NCBI GenBank assembly: GCA_963969395.1
Contig: OZ017796.1
Coordinates: 9,178,501 to 9,242,500 of the forward strand
Direction of reading: 5' to 3'
DNA from: Pseudoscleropodium purum
Lineage: Eukaryota > Streptophyta > Bryopsida > Hypnales > Brachytheciaceae
Length of the DNA stretch: 64,000 nt
Numbering within the stretch: position 1 is the first letter of the stretch; each line of letters begins with the position of its first letter. Both the position numbers and the translations under genes were made by a program. Under the pieces are notes generated by a model. That model saw nothing but the letters and a program-made list of their open reading frames with translations, was not told where the DNA came from and ran no database searches. Shown here piece after piece: positions 46,259 through 61,490 of the stretch.

Positions 46259-46804
46259 CCTCACACATGACTCAGAACGTGCTTCAAGATGAGAAAACTA
46301 GAAGATGTATTGATAACATGAAGTCAAAGAATGACTGGGTACAAGTGGTGTTGAAGAGAGTGAGGGACAATGGCCCTCGACTCTCTATTTATACTAGACT
46401 AAGGAACCTTCCGGAATAAGGCTTTAGAAACCTTTGGAAATATCCGTAGGTCTTTCCGGAAGCTTGTGGAAGCTTCCGGAAACTAGGAGGATCTAGTGGA
46501 ACCTTTTGGAAGCTTGTAGAAGCTTCCGGAAACTAGTGGAACCAAATGGAACCTTCCGGAAGCTTGTGGAAGCTTCCGAAACTAGTAGAACTAAGTAGAA
46601 TCTTCCGGAAGCTTATGGAAGCTTCTGGAAACAAATAAAAACTAATGAAGACTATTGGAATCTACTAGAATCATTGGAAACAACTTGTACACTAGGCCAC
46701 TGCTTTTGAGAAGGTTCTTAAGAGGCATCCTTGTTGCAAAGGCGGTGGAGACTCTATTAGGGACGAAACTACTGGATAAGGCCCGGTATGGCACGTCCGT
46801 GACA
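46259..46804 (-). mobile_element. Truncated LTR of the retrotransposon at 62.6 kb
   Basis: On the minus strand this begins TGTCACGGACGTGCC and matches the LTR starting at 62577 over about 547 bp, with the same heat-shock-element region. The LTR start abuts GAAACCAAG, so it was inserted into the hAT-type fragment at 46805. Its 3' part is missing: the match ends exactly where the hAT-type end TCAACCCTG (46258) begins. Confidence 0.8.
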
Positions 46805-47444
46805 GAAACCAAGAAACAATTTCATAAGGTGAACATCGAAGTTCAATCTGGAGGGCGAATAGTCCGTCCAAGTCAACAACGATCAACTCGTCAATCATCT
46901 GCTAAACTCCTCGGTACAGCAGATTTTCGTTTTGTTTTAGGAGAAGGTAGTGGTCCATCCGACGGAAAGTAGGATTTGAAGAGAATTTTGTTTTTTAAAA
47001 ACAATGGTCCTTTCATTGTTTAAAAACAAAAAAGAATGTGAAAGATTTAGATCTTAAAAAGATCGTATAGGATTCAATAGTGATATTGGAACTATGTTTT
47101 CATGTATTTTGTTTATACATATATATTTATATATAAAGATGCTATATTTTCATTTGCGTATAAAAATATTTTTATATGTACATCTTATTTTAAGTGGATG
47201 CATTCATTTTTGATTGTGTAACATTCAAATTACATAACAATATAAAATTTTCTAATGACTAATGGCAATGCGAAGTCCGCCCCGTCTGCTCCATTTGGTC
47301 TGTACGCCCAACCGCCCCGACCGTCTGCCCCGCCCGTCCGCCTTTCGACGGTGGGAGGGACGCTACGTTCGCTAGTATCCGTGCATCCGGACGTCCGGAA
47401 AACGGACGCTATTTTAGGGCGGACGTTGAGATTTGTCAACCCTG
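46805..47444 (+). mobile_element. RING-side end fragment of the second hAT-type copy
   Basis: It matches 34735-35385 in reverse complement. It starts within the C-terminal codons of the RING-type gene (KKQFHKVNIEVQSGGRIVRP), runs through the AT-rich spacer and ends GATTTGTCAACCCTG at 47444. The octamer that follows, AAACTCTA, does not match the octamer beside any other large-element end in the window. Confidence 0.75.
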
Positions 47445-50400
47445 AAACTCTAGTACCCGGATGATCATTTTCTCCTCTTCCGACTACTCTCTTTTCTAGA
47501 ATCACTACTATCCGGATTCCAATCCGGATCTAGTATCATCCAGTTTTCCGATTTCGTCCCTTAATAAACTGGTTTTCAATTCCTTTGTTTTACCATCAAA
47601 AGGTCCGCTATTGATCTTTCAAGAGGTAGGGACTTCACCACTCTAGTCTATTCACTACACAAACAAAAACAAACAAACAACAAACATCCAAATACTCAAG
47701 GTGTTGTAGCGTAGAAGGTAGATCCAAATCCTCACAACATTCCGAATGGCCGATCCGGAATGCAAGTCACTTAGGACTACGTTCACTCTTCTTTACTACA
47801 ACAACAGATCTCAGGCACCCGGAATTGACAAGGGGAGTAATCTTTCTAGGTGTAAGACAAATCCCAAGGTTGCTAGACCTTCTGGTGAGTGGAAATTTCC
47901 TCTAACGGTCGCTAATCTCTACACAAAATTGTTTTCAATTTCGGATTTGCACTCACACTACTCTTTACTAAAAATCGGATTACCGTTCCAATAGTTCAAA
48001 GGCACCACGTGTAGCTCCTTCATCACGAATCTAACATCATTACAATAATACTCCCTCAATCCGATTCAATTATTGGAAATCCAAATTCTTCTTCACTCGT
48101 CCTTCTTACATTTCAACACTCCAAACAGCAAACCAACACAATCCAAATACACGGTTGGAGCTAGAATGTTCACCAAGTGACTCAAATTAAAGAAGGGAAT
48201 GGAATACAACAAAATAATTGCTAGGATGGAATGAGAAGGTAACAAACTTGCCTACTGTTAAAAACCAAAACCAAAACCAAAGTCAATGCCTAAAAAATAA
48301 AAAAAAGCACCGTGAAAATCAGGGCAACCAACCAATGAACAACCCGGGATATCCAGAACGTTTACAGCCCAACTACCCCTACAAATTTGAAACCCCTAAA
48401 ACAATCTGGAACCCAAACCCATACTTGGAAATCCCATTCCGGAATAAAAATCCTACCTAACTACCTACGCTCTATCTACCCCGCTGTGCCTTCTTTGAAC
48501 TACTCCTGCTTTGATTGTCCAGAGTCTTCACCGAAGCCTTTATCGGTGTACTCTTTGCTGATGACCGAGTTTGAGGCTTCTGTGAAACCTTGGGAGATGA
48601 CTCTTCCGATTCTGTTTCTTCCTCGGATCTGGACTTCAATATCTTTTCTTCCAACTCCTGAATCTCCTAAATCTCCGGATCCTTGGCTTGCGGCAACTCA
48701 CTCAATTCAATCTCAGCACGATCCCGTTTCGGTGTCAATTGTTGTATATGGGAGAAATCTTGCAGATGAAACCGAGCTAGATTCGTCATTACTCCAATCC
48801 ATGCATCAAGATTGCCGCAAACTATCAATCCGAGTATCATAAACTTTCCAACTGTGACTTTCCCATTTGGTGGAAAAATTGGGATGAAAACCCCTTTCTC
48901 TGTCGGAACAGACTTTTCACTTGCCCCTTTTTCCAGCTCAAGTATCGTTGGTCATGATGGAGTCCATACTTGGCTACCTAATGGTCCTGTAACTAGAATG
49001 AGGATACACTTCACTCCCTCCAATTATGGTTGAATCGAACCACTAGAAGTCTGCCGAATCGGAGTCTGTCGAACTGGAGTATCCCGGAATATGCTCTTGG
49101 AGACTTTCGGAAACCCTTCTAAGTCGATGGCCCGTTCCGAATCCAAATACCCCAACAACTTCCACATGTCCTTTAAAACAATCCCCATACGGGCTTCGAA
49201 ATCAACCAAGATCTTTATCATCTTGGATCTAGTTATGTGTCCTTCCTTCTCCAACCAAGTAGTGTAGATGTCAGCTCAGATCATTGTATGCTCCGGAATC
49301 ATAGCGATTTCTTTGACGTCATAGACGAGTTGGAAGGCCTCCGTCTCCTTTCGTCTCGCCGTGTTCAACTCCCTTTTCATCCACTCCAATTGAAACTTGA
49401 AGCTATCATTTTCTTCCTCCAACTTCCAGATCTATTCATCCCTCTGTCGGAACTCTTTCGGATTCGGACGTTTTCAGATCTCTTCCAAAATTTGGTCCAA
49501 CTCTACCTTGAGTTCGCTTGCAATAAGGAGACTGTGATCCTCTAGATCGCCATACATCTATTTAGCCTATTGCATCCACTAGATTTTGGCTTCGAAGAAC
49601 TCTAGTTCTTGGGGATGTTCTGGATCTGGAATCGGTTCCTCCTGTTCTGGTGTTGGCGCCTTCCCCTATGCCGCCGGATCTGTAGACTTCCTTCGTTTTT
49701 GGTCCACTGCTTTTTCTTCTTCTTCTTCCGGTTGCTCTTCTTTTTTGGATTTCTTCTCCTCCTTTTCTAGCTCGTCCGTAAGGCCGTACTTCAGGATCTC
49801 AAATCCAGTGTTGTACTCAATCGTCTCCTCAGCACTCAAGACCTCTTTATAATGATACAGGTGGAACAGATACGGCGTGATAAGGCTGTACTTCACTTGG
49901 CCCACGTACTCTACCAACTTGCCCACTATTCTTTGAATCACTCTCCTCCAATAGACAATCCGGTCCTCAAAAGCTTTGAAAATGGTATTGGCCATCGTGT
50001 TCGTAACCCGGGTAGGCTTTTCCAGATACAAGATTGGAATTAGGAAATTCAGTACCCGTTTATGCCTCTTGTTCTTACAATCACTAATGGCAAAACCTTC
50101 CTTTGGGTGGGCTTGACTCCGGAACTTTCCGACTACATACTTGTCCGTTCTTCCGACTAGTCTAAGCCCATTCTTTTTAAACAAATAGACATCCGCCCAA
50201 ATGTCTTATGTCCAAGCTATGGGTCAATGTCTCATTGTTAACTCATACTAATTCAAAACTTCGTAAATGAGTTCTTGAAACATCTCCTCGTTCTTCATGC
50301 TCTACGGCCTATCTAACAATCCAACACACCCGATACACATGAGGTCCTCTTCTAACTGCGCTCGGTGACCCGGATTAGAAGGGATAATCAAACAAACCAT

Positions 50401-50460
50401 CCGGGCTACAACTCCAGACTTTCGTGCAGCCAAATTGACAACCACCGCCATGAATCATCG
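47445..50460 (-). mobile_element. CCGGAT-rich mobile element, copy 2 (decayed)
   Basis: ATCCGG-type words and a broken homologue of the 554-residue protein identify it as kin of the element at 30860-34155. The downstream half (47445-48470) is non-coding. I could not fix its outer ends; the right end may lie near 50880. Confidence 0.5.
48472..50451 (-). pseudogene. Decayed homologue of the 554-residue transposon protein
   Basis: The minus-strand frame starts at 50451 (MAVVVNLAARKSG), has stops within the first 80 codons, then a clean stretch at 49666-50184 (YLEKPTRVTNTMANTIFKAF, TPYLFHLYHYKEVL). An acidic/basic linker, a later piece near 49024-49254 (SKMIKILVDFEARM) and a basic tail at 48472-48654 follow. 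The alignment with the intact copy runs the whole length. One stop replaces the Trp of KPWGF, consistent with TGG to TAG. Confidence 0.75.
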
Positions 50461-52612
<2,152 letters not shown>

Positions 52613-53303
52613 CAATTCTGTATTTGATTAATTTCCATTTCTCTAGTACAGTTCCTTGCTACTTTAAGATCTTTGACTTCAAATATAAATACAATTTGTC
52701 AAATTCAATAATTCAATAATGAGTACTTGTTTTTTTCTACAACAAAATTCTTATAATTAGTGTCACCTTTGTAATAAAATTCAAGGTACAACATAGATTG
52801 AGGGATGTCTGTGTCTAAGGTAGAACCAATCCAACTTAAGTTATGGTAGAAGTACCTATTTTGGACAACCCCTTGTAATGGCTTTATAGATTGACCAATT
52901 GTGGACAACAATTGGATGCACTATTCATTGAAAAAGATTCTTTGTTTGTACCTTCTCATCTATTAGTCTCTCTTCCTTCTTGGTTTAGGAAGAAGTGCCA
53001 AAGCTAATTGTAATAGATGAGTCTATGAAACCAAAATAGATTCAAATGAAAAATCCACATTTACATATAATAAAATATTCATTATTGGACAAAAAAATGC
53101 TTTTTTTTCCGTGTGTTCTTCCTCATCCTTATATTTGTACACATCAACCTCAATTTCTCAACAAATTTTCCATATCCTACATGCTGAAATGGTTAAGTTA
53201 TCACATTATATAGGTACTTCTATCTTAGTTTGAAACCTCACAATGTAAACCATTCTAAGATATTTGTGCCACAAATTTAATTGATGCTCATTTGAGCAAC
53301 CTT

Positions 53304-54187
53304 GTACAGTTAGGTCTAGTTCATTTATGAACTGCCTTTCTGAGGCATTCAGTTTTTTTATTTATAATGTGTAGTATAATTATTATATTTCTGTAAATAA
53401 AATTATCATTGCATCCTCACACAATCTCATTCAAGCCTATCAAATTTCAATTTCAAAAAACAATAACTCCATTTTTGGCAAATTTTTGAAGTCAATTTTC
53501 ATGGTTTTACAAAATATTTTATTGCAAGAAATTGGTGTTGAATTTTTTGAGTTTGATTGTGGATACACTTAGGGAATACCCATAAGTACATCTTTCTCTT
53601 TGCAAGCATCTCCAAAAAAGTTTCACAATTCCTTCTATAGAAATTTCAATATTGGGGTAACAATGCCCAAATGTTATGAAAATTGATATCTCTTCATTAT
53701 AATTAGTTTTTTCTATTTTTCCTTCATATAGTAACTATTGTGGTACATTTGAGTAGAAGGGTACAATTTCTTTGCCAAAATCAATTAAAATCTAGAGATA
53801 TCTATTTTACAAAGTTTGGTCACATGATGCCTCATATTGAGCTCTTACTAGGAGCTTGTATTTTTGTTACTTAATGGGGTGTTTTTTTACTATGAAGGAT
53901 GTGCATATTGAAGTTCCCTACATATCTATGCAATTGAATCAAAAAAAATTCTTTAGTGATTGCTTGCAATAAAATATTATGTAAAACTATGAAAAATTGA
54001 CTTCCAAAATTTGCCAAAATGGAGATTTGCTTTTTTGGAACTGAATTTTGGTAAGCTTGAGTGGGATTGTGTATGGATTCTGTGATAATAATTTTGACCA
54101 AAAACAAAAAAAATTACAATCTACATTGTCCCGTTTTTGTAAGCAGTTCAAACAGGCAGTTCGTAAATGAACTGGACCTGACTGTAC
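53304..54187. mobile_element. Foldback element upstream of the proteasome gene
   Basis: The left end GTACAGTTAGGTCTAGTTCA and the right end (reverse complement GTACAGTCAGGTCCAGTTCA) match over about 38 bp with few differences. The inverted homology continues inward: ATTTTTGGCAAATTTTTGAAGTCAATTTTCAT near 53470-53500 answers TTGACTTCCAAAATTTGCCAAAATGG near 53997-54022. The arms are about 250 bp around a loop of about 400 bp. No coding potential. A transcript would fold into a long hairpin. It ends about 300 bp before the proteasome ATG. Confidence 0.75.
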
Positions 54188-54489
54188 TAGATACGCACAT
54201 TTCAAAACTTGTGACACTATGTACTGCTAGTGCACATTTCAAAATTACCTGACCCTCTTTACCATCGACTCCCCTCTCAAGAGTGGGAGTTTCGTGAGCT
54301 GCATTGCTAGGGCTTGTCATCGCAACGAAAGCGTGGGCACCAAACAAGCCATCTGCCCGCACTCGTATCGATTTGCTTGGCTGCACCATTTGCGTTTCGC
54401 GGAGTTTTGTAGTGCAGCAGTACTCATCAGTCGATCGTTTTCGTTCCTGGGATTTGATCTTGTTTTTCTCTCAGTGGCAGCCATCCACT

Positions 54490-57324
54490 ATGGGGGACAG
54501 TCAATACTCGTTTTCGCTCACCACTTTTAGGTTTGCGTTTCCGACTTTCGATTCAGTCTTAGGTTAGCTTCTGTTGATTGTGTTGTGTTGTGTTGTGTTA
54601 GGATGATGAAACTCTCGGTTGATTTGCCAAAGTGTGTGTGTTTGTGTGTTTTTAATATGTTTTGCACCCTATATTCCGTAAATTGATTGATGGCATCCTG
54701 TGGGTTGATTTTCTTGGTTTGCAACAGTCCGTCTGGGAAATTGGTGCAGATTGAGTATGCTTTGATGGCTGTAGGAGCAGGTCAAACTTCTCTCGGAATC
54801 AAAGGTGAACGAACTCACGCGGTGCTCATTTCAGCGTTTCTGATCAAGACCTGGATGCTTTCTGTCTCTTCCTTTGTGCGAGTTGCTAAATCGGATGGTG
54901 TTTGTTTGTGTAGCTTCAAACGGCGTGGTGATTGCGACTGAGAAGAAGCTACCCTCAATTCTGGTCGATGAAACGTCGGTGAGTTGTTCTGTTTTTTGTT
55001 TTCTTGACTGTACTAAATTAGGGTTTGTTGAAATTGTTGTTGATGTCCTCCAACGCTGCATAATGGGTTTTTGTAGAGCTTCTTGCACTTGTTGTTATGC
55101 AGATTTTGCATTCTGAGTATGTCTTCGTGTTGTGTTCCCAGATTAATAAGATTCAGTCACTGACGCCCAATATCGGGGTCGTCTACAGGTCAGTGCATGT
55201 GTCTGAAGTCCAAATGGTTTTCTTTTGAAGTTTAGATTTGTTTGAGTGCATTTGAATACACTCTTGTGCCGTATTGTCTCGTTGATATGCACTATTGATT
55301 TTGCTACTATCCGCTTGACGCACCACGCAGTATCTTTCCGTCTTCTGCGTTAGCGTCTTCAGGACCGATATTCGATGGTTTTAAAGTGAGCGGTTTGATT
55401 GATCATATTGTGAAAAATGGATAATTCAGACGGTACCAAACTTTATATCGGTGATGAACATTGCGCATGTTGGTCAAAAAATAAATAAGATCGAACGAAA
55501 GAAAGTCTCCACATGACCCAATCAAAAGTGTTATTTAAAACATGAAGTCCAATACGAGGGTCTTGGTCCTTAGGGGTTTAGCAATTTCAAACATTCTGAA
55601 AGACTGAACCCTAACGTCCTTGGCATGTGTGGTTGGTTTCAGTGGCATGGGTCCTGATTCTCGCGTTCTAGTTAGCAAAAGCCGGAAGCAAGCGATAGCA
55701 TACAATCGACTGTATCAGGTTCCAGATTCTCCATCTGCTTGATTGCATTGTTCCGTCTGACTTATTTATGTCTTATTTATTTAAGGGATTGTTCCGTTGG
55801 AGATTTTTGATGCAAAGTTGGGTACTTCGAACTTGACTCCAGAAAAATGTTATGAATGCAGGAACCCATACCATTATCACAGTTGGTTAGAGAGACAGCT
55901 GCAGTGATGCAAGAGTTTACACAATCAGGGTGCGAATTTCTCTCATTCTTTCTACAATATACTTTTGAAACCAATATTTTTGGATGTCTGGTGTTGCGAA
56001 AAGATTTAGATTGTTTTTTCTAATATAGATAGAGTAAAGAGTGTATGTTGAATGACCAAATCCAGTCTAACAACTTCGGCTAAACTTCGTATTGTAACAT
56101 TTTCCCTCTGGATAGTGGTCGTTAGAGTTTATTGTCTGAAGGAACAGCTAATGGAGATGTTTCCACTTGACTTTTAAGTAATAACATCTGTGCTTGAGTA
56201 TGCAGAGGAGTGAGACCTTTCGGTGTCTCCCTTCTGTTGGCTGGATTTGATGACAATGGCCCTCAACTTTATCAGGTATGTTGTGCATCCTTTTGTAAGG
56301 ATTAGAATTCTAATGTGTGAATAGTACTGGAACGTTTGTATTACGTTTTCAGGTCCCAGACTGACCATAACTTGTTGATTTTTTCTTTTCTGGTTTTATC
56401 AAGTTTTCAGCAGCTGTTTTTTGCGGTTCAGGAACAATAGCTGTAGACTTTTTGAATATTAAGAATCAGAATCAGAATCACAGCATGTGTATCCAAATGA
56501 CTCGAATTAAAATTTACTTGCTATGTCATTGATAATTAGAAAGTCTGAGATTGTGATCATGGTGATTGGCAGGTGGATCCTTCAGGATCTTACTTCTCGT
56601 GGAAGGCATCAGCAATAGGCAAGAATGTGTCTAATGCCAAGACATTCCTAGAGAAAAGGTCACCCATTATAGCCTTTCTGCGATCATTCCGTTTATTGTC
56701 TTTAATATTGTTCGTCTTTATTGTGGTTGTTTCCCAGAAGGAGATAGAACTCGTTATCAATAAAAACAAAACGTTTCAGAAGTACCTGTTATGAAACAAA
56801 ATCACCTTGCTATTAATAGAGAACTTGTTGAATAATGCTTTTGTATGAACAGGTATACAGATGACATGGAGCTCGAAGATGCTATCCACACAGCCATTCT
56901 TACCTTGAAGGAAGGGTATGTTCAAATACCTACGCATTTGCTTCATCACTTTCTGTTCTAAGCATGACCACTACCTGTATCGACCAAATTTAATAATACT
57001 TTTGAAAAATCTATGTAACAGGTTTGAGGGTCAGATATCGGGGAAAAATATCGAGATTGGCATTATCGATGATAAGCGTGTGTTTAAGTATGCTCCTCTA
57101 TCACCTATACTTCATGTATCATTGTTTGAGTTCTCTGGTGGAATGTTACTGCTTGTAAAACTCTTACTGTACCGTCCTACTGTTTTTCAATATGAATTTC
57201 ATTTCATTGGGTTCCGCTTGCAAGGTTGATTGACTTGGTGCTGAAATATCAAAATATTTGTGCTGTTTTTGGCAGAGTTCTGACTCCTGCTGAGGTGGAG
57301 GATTACCTTGCTGAAGTCGAGTAA
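54490..57324 (+). CDS. PAB1: 20S proteasome subunit alpha type-2, 11 exons
   Basis: This is the alpha-2 ring subunit of the 20S core particle, which degrades ubiquitinated proteins in cytosol and nucleus. Exons, all with GT-AG borders: 54490-54530, 54728-54804, 54914-54978, 55142-55188, 55643-55718, 55862-55929, 56206-56275, 56573-56658, 56853-56915, 57022-57087, 57276-57324. They sum to 708 nt, which is 235 codons plus TAA and equals the length of Arabidopsis PAB1. Recognisable parts are the N-terminal alpha signature ([19 protein letters not shown]), [23 protein letters not shown] and the C-terminus [10 protein letters not shown]. Every exon joins in frame, so the gene looks functional. Upstream DNA has no clear TATA box, as is usual for a housekeeping gene. 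Confidence 0.96.
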
Positions 57325-59121
57325 ATTTGCAAGACTGTGATAAAGGATAAACTGTTCTGGTGTATACAGGATGTATCTCTAGACAACAGAGAATTATATT
57401 GCCAGTGTCACTCTAGGTTTTAGACCCTTCTCATACTGCTGACGGCGTTGCTCTTTCCGGAAGCTTGCCCTTATGTTTAGAGAGTACTCGCTTACTGGTA
57501 ATCAAGAACATTCACTTTCCAATTTCAAATCAGCGTTTCAAACTTCTCTTATTACTCTCTTCATGAGCGAATAGAGTTTGCTTCTTGCTAATGGTTTACT
57601 TTTGGAGTCGCATGTGTTCCTAGTGTTTTTTCATGTACATGATTTTGATGTGTGATAGTAAATTCTTTATTTGTGAATGTTAGAAAACTAGCAACAATTT
57701 CGATCGTATCCTTGTAGAGTCATTGACGATAAGTAGTGAACTCAAACTAGGTTTACTCTATTTTAGAAGCTACTCTACTCATGGACCGTTCTAACCAGGT
57801 CTTTGCAAAGAGAATGCTGAGATGTGAGACTGTCTAGAGTGTTGGGTCTTGGCAAAGTGATTGTGCTAACATAGGATATAGGAAATATAGGAAAGTTATC
57901 CAGGGATACAGGAAATTTTTGTATTTTCAGAGCAGCAGTTGCCCGCAATACAGGTGGGAAAAAGTTGACTTGCGATATAGATGGGGTCTAGTGGAGGTGC
58001 TGTTGCCTCAGTTGGGGTTTACCGGTAGCAGCACTCGGCATTCCGGAGTGCGGCATTACCGCATTGCTAATTGTAACAGTTATTTGAAGTATCCGCCAGT
58101 GATTTTTTTGGACTTTGCAGTGCCAGATTGCATCAGAAAAATCATAATTTGGCTAAAAATGACAACAAACAAACATTAAAGTTTTCACCAGAAAACTTCA
58201 AATTAAAAAATTAAAAAAAATCTTTGATAAAATCTTCAGATTGTGGATGAAAACATAATTATGGATATATGCTACTTTGATATTTTCTACTGAACATGTG
58301 GATGAATGTTGAAATTTGGAGCACCACTATAAACATTTTATATCGCCACTTTGGCACTTCATAAAAAGAAATGAAAAAAACAACCTGGTATCCACCAAGC
58401 ATCGACACTTATTCCAGGGTTCCAGCCCCCATCTTATACTATTCTTTATGACTGTGTAAGCATACAAGATTTTCTTGTATTCCTTACACGGAGCTTTTTT
58501 CCCCGCTTGAGTGCTGGCGAGGCATTAGAGCTTGTTTCCCAATGCGTTTCCCAATGCTTGAATGCAATTTCGAGCTCAAATGTTGTTCGTGTCTGTGAGC
58601 TCGACTGCGAGCTCGATTCAGGGTTTACTTTCATCAACTAACTTAGTTACCTGCTTTGGGGATCGTTTGAGGAGCTTGCTTCTGGTTTTAGGGTCTGTAA
58701 ATTGAAGAACAACAGGAATTGGATTGCTTTGGGGAGCTTTGAGGATGAATTGGTTGACTTCCATGTTGAATTAGTGTTGGTGCCAAACTTCAAACCCTCG
58801 CTTTAGCAACAGAGACGAACTCAAGGTAGATGCCGTTCCCATGAGGGTGATACATTGCCCATGTTCCTGTGGAAGCTGCTGGATCTGTATTTAGAGCTTC
58901 AACTTTTTCTGCTGCATTCAGGGTCTGAAAAGTTGCAGCTGCAAATCCTGCTCTAATCAACTAAGTTAAGTTTTGAGTTTTTTAAACCCTAAACCCTAAA
59001 CCCTTTAATGGGTTTGAACTAATCTCTTCTGTGTCCAAGGTAGAGCTACATATCCGACACTTCAAGAGGTTCAGTGAATGATCTGGTGGTGTGCCTGATG
59101 CTTATTGGGGAACATGTAAGG
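57325..59121. other. 3' flank and non-coding spacer with telomere-like repeat
   Basis: No further gene is supported. At 58982-59007 three AAACCCT units in tandem form a short telomere-like block. This fits a plant-type telomere sequence but is far too short to be a former chromosome end. Confidence 0.5.
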
Positions 59122-59374
59122 TAGGTACCCCCAAATCGCCACTATTTGCTACTGTGCCTAACTATTGTTCAAATTTTTATATTTTCTTATTGGAAAGTGA
59201 AAGGAGGTTCCAATGCACCAAAGAACATGGCACTTGGATACTATATGCAAAAGTTACAAAGGAACAAAGTTTGCTATTAAAAGCTTTTCTTTCACAAAGG
59301 TACAAAATTAATTTTGGAGATGTACACAAAATGAAGATGGAAATTTTGGGGTAGTGGTGCATTTGGGGTGCCCA
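59122..59374. mobile_element. Small MITE-like element (about 250 bp)
   Basis: Ends GGTACCCCCAAATCGCCACTA (59124) and TAGTGGTGCATTTGGGGTGCC (59353-59373) are imperfect inverted repeats of about 20 bp. The interior is AT-rich. No certain target duplication is seen. Confidence 0.45.
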
Positions 59375-60598
59375 CCATAATAGAATTGTTGGATAGACAT
59401 AATTTTTTTGTAAAGGTACATTCTAATTGTATGAAGAAAGTGACTTACATGTTTTGATTTACATCTCAAAAGTTACAAACTAAAGAAGATGATCCACCAA
59501 TACTATGATTGCTCATTAGAAGAAATTTGAGGCCTCTAAAAGGTCTCGAGGTTGGGGCTTGTCCATCCAAATAGAAAATCCTTAACAAGGAAGTTGAAGG
59601 TTGCACAACTTAACATCTAGAATATTGTTGCATAAGTTTACATAACTTTGGCATGTGGAATTCAAATGAAACCTTGTTTTAATCCTCTAAAATTGTTTGG
59701 GAAAGAAGGATATGACCAATGATTTTTTGGAAGAACAATAATCTATATGTTGTCCTTACTTTATTCAAGAATATTTGGAGGGATATCACAATTAGAAGTT
59801 TCTTTTCTTGGGATGTGGTGAAATTTTGCCAAAAAGAATCCATAGTTGGATATGACTAAATATTAAAAAACATAATTATTTGCATTCTCACTTTTTCTCA
59901 AATATGGGATTTTTGCAAGTATATCCCAAGTTAGAATTGTATGTGAAGTAGACCTTTAGAAGCCTCAAGTTCTTTGTAATGTTTGAATCCATCCATATGA
60001 GATATAAAGTAATGGCAAAGTGTATGCAACATATGAAACTTGGAAAAATTAACAACCATTGATGAATTCTAAAGATATAGCTTTGAAAGTGTTGCATTGA
60101 GGTGGGTGTCCTTAAATTGCTCCAGCTTGCTTTTCAAATTGCATTTAAAAAAAATTGTTGAAATAGTCCTAAAGTGGAGTCTTCATTAGCCCCTTAATCC
60201 ATGAAATTCCAACTGAGTCCCCTATGAGAATTCTTGAAGGTTTGAATAGATACTTGTGATTTCAGTTTTTAGGATGATTTTTTGAATTTTGTGGAAATTC
60301 GGTGTCTCAAGAACTTTATGGGTATAAAGTTAATTTTCAAATCCAAGTCACAATTGACAAGTTACAAACAATTTTTGAAAAATGGGAGAGGAGGTAACAT
60401 TGGCATGCTAAATTTCATTGACTTTCACTAGTGTTGTTGGAATAGAAAAGAACCATTGCAAAAAAGAGGTAGCAAGTGCAAATTCAAACTTAAAGTAGGG
60501 AACAAAGACTAGTAGATGATTGTTGGATAAGAGGCAGGGTGGAACATAGGGATTAAGGATACTATACTTGGATAGCAAGTTCGAACTCAATTAACCCC
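59375..60598. other. AT-rich non-coding stretch
   Basis: I see no gene, strong repeat or RNA feature here. Confidence 0.4.
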
Positions 60599-61490
60599 TA
60601 AAGGACCAAATTGTGTTTTTGACAACATAGTGATTTTTGGCAATTCACTACAAATGAAATTTTTATTTTTTTTCTTTGAAATTTTCACACAACATGTGCC
60701 CAAGGAGTAGCTTTAAGGCCCAAAACTTTTCATAACTTTTGAATACATGGTTCAAAAGTTATTGCATGATATATATTTTTCAATGCTTAGCACGCAAATT
60801 TTCTTAAAAAATCATTTTTTCCAAAAATGAAAATCTGAAATTGGTTTTCTAGATTTACATATACTTAGTAAGCTTTGAATCATTACATTTTGATTTATGA
60901 GATGAAAGCTAAGAGGTCTAGTTCATGGGCAGTTATGGATTCCCTACTCTAAAATAAACTTTGGAGTCCTTTATTCAACTCATTTTTTGATAATTTTTGA
61001 AAAAAATAAAAGCATATGATGTAGATTGTTTATTACTACATTACAACCGTTGAAATTGGCATTTTTCAAATCCATAATTAAATTCTTAACAATTTTGTAA
61101 TTTGAATTATTCTTTATTTCTTTCTACTTATCATTTTTTCCCTATATGTTGTGCTATTCAAAATGATTTAAAAAATTTCAAGGATGTAGCCAACTTACCT
61201 TGAAGAATGAATTCAAAGAGTTACCACCATTTTGGACATTTTTTCATACAAATGTGACCTTATAAAGTGCAGCTACCCAATTTTTTGCAGGGCAAAAAAA
61301 GGATTTTTGTTAATTCCAACCCTAATATCTTGCAATCTACAAAGTGATAATTTCTGAAAAATTTCCACATCTTTTCAACTAGTGTGCTAAAGATCCTATG
61401 TTTATATGTGTCCAAAAATATTTTTCTTCCAAAATTTGGTACTTGTATTAGAAACGGCAAATTTAAAACATCTTTGGTGAAAATATAGTG
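60599..61490. repeat. Dispersed AT-rich repeat, copy 2
   Basis: It matches 16066-16880 and, at its end, 41330-41490. The left border TTAA|CCCCTAAAGGACC (60591 onward) resembles the TTAA-flanked elements at 7127, so it may be a larger member of that group; I did not find a matching right end. Confidence 0.55.

Noticed and set aside
58982..59007. Interstitial telomere marking a chromosome fusion
   Set aside because: Only three units; short telo-box-like blocks also occur at 13.7 and 39.2 kb.
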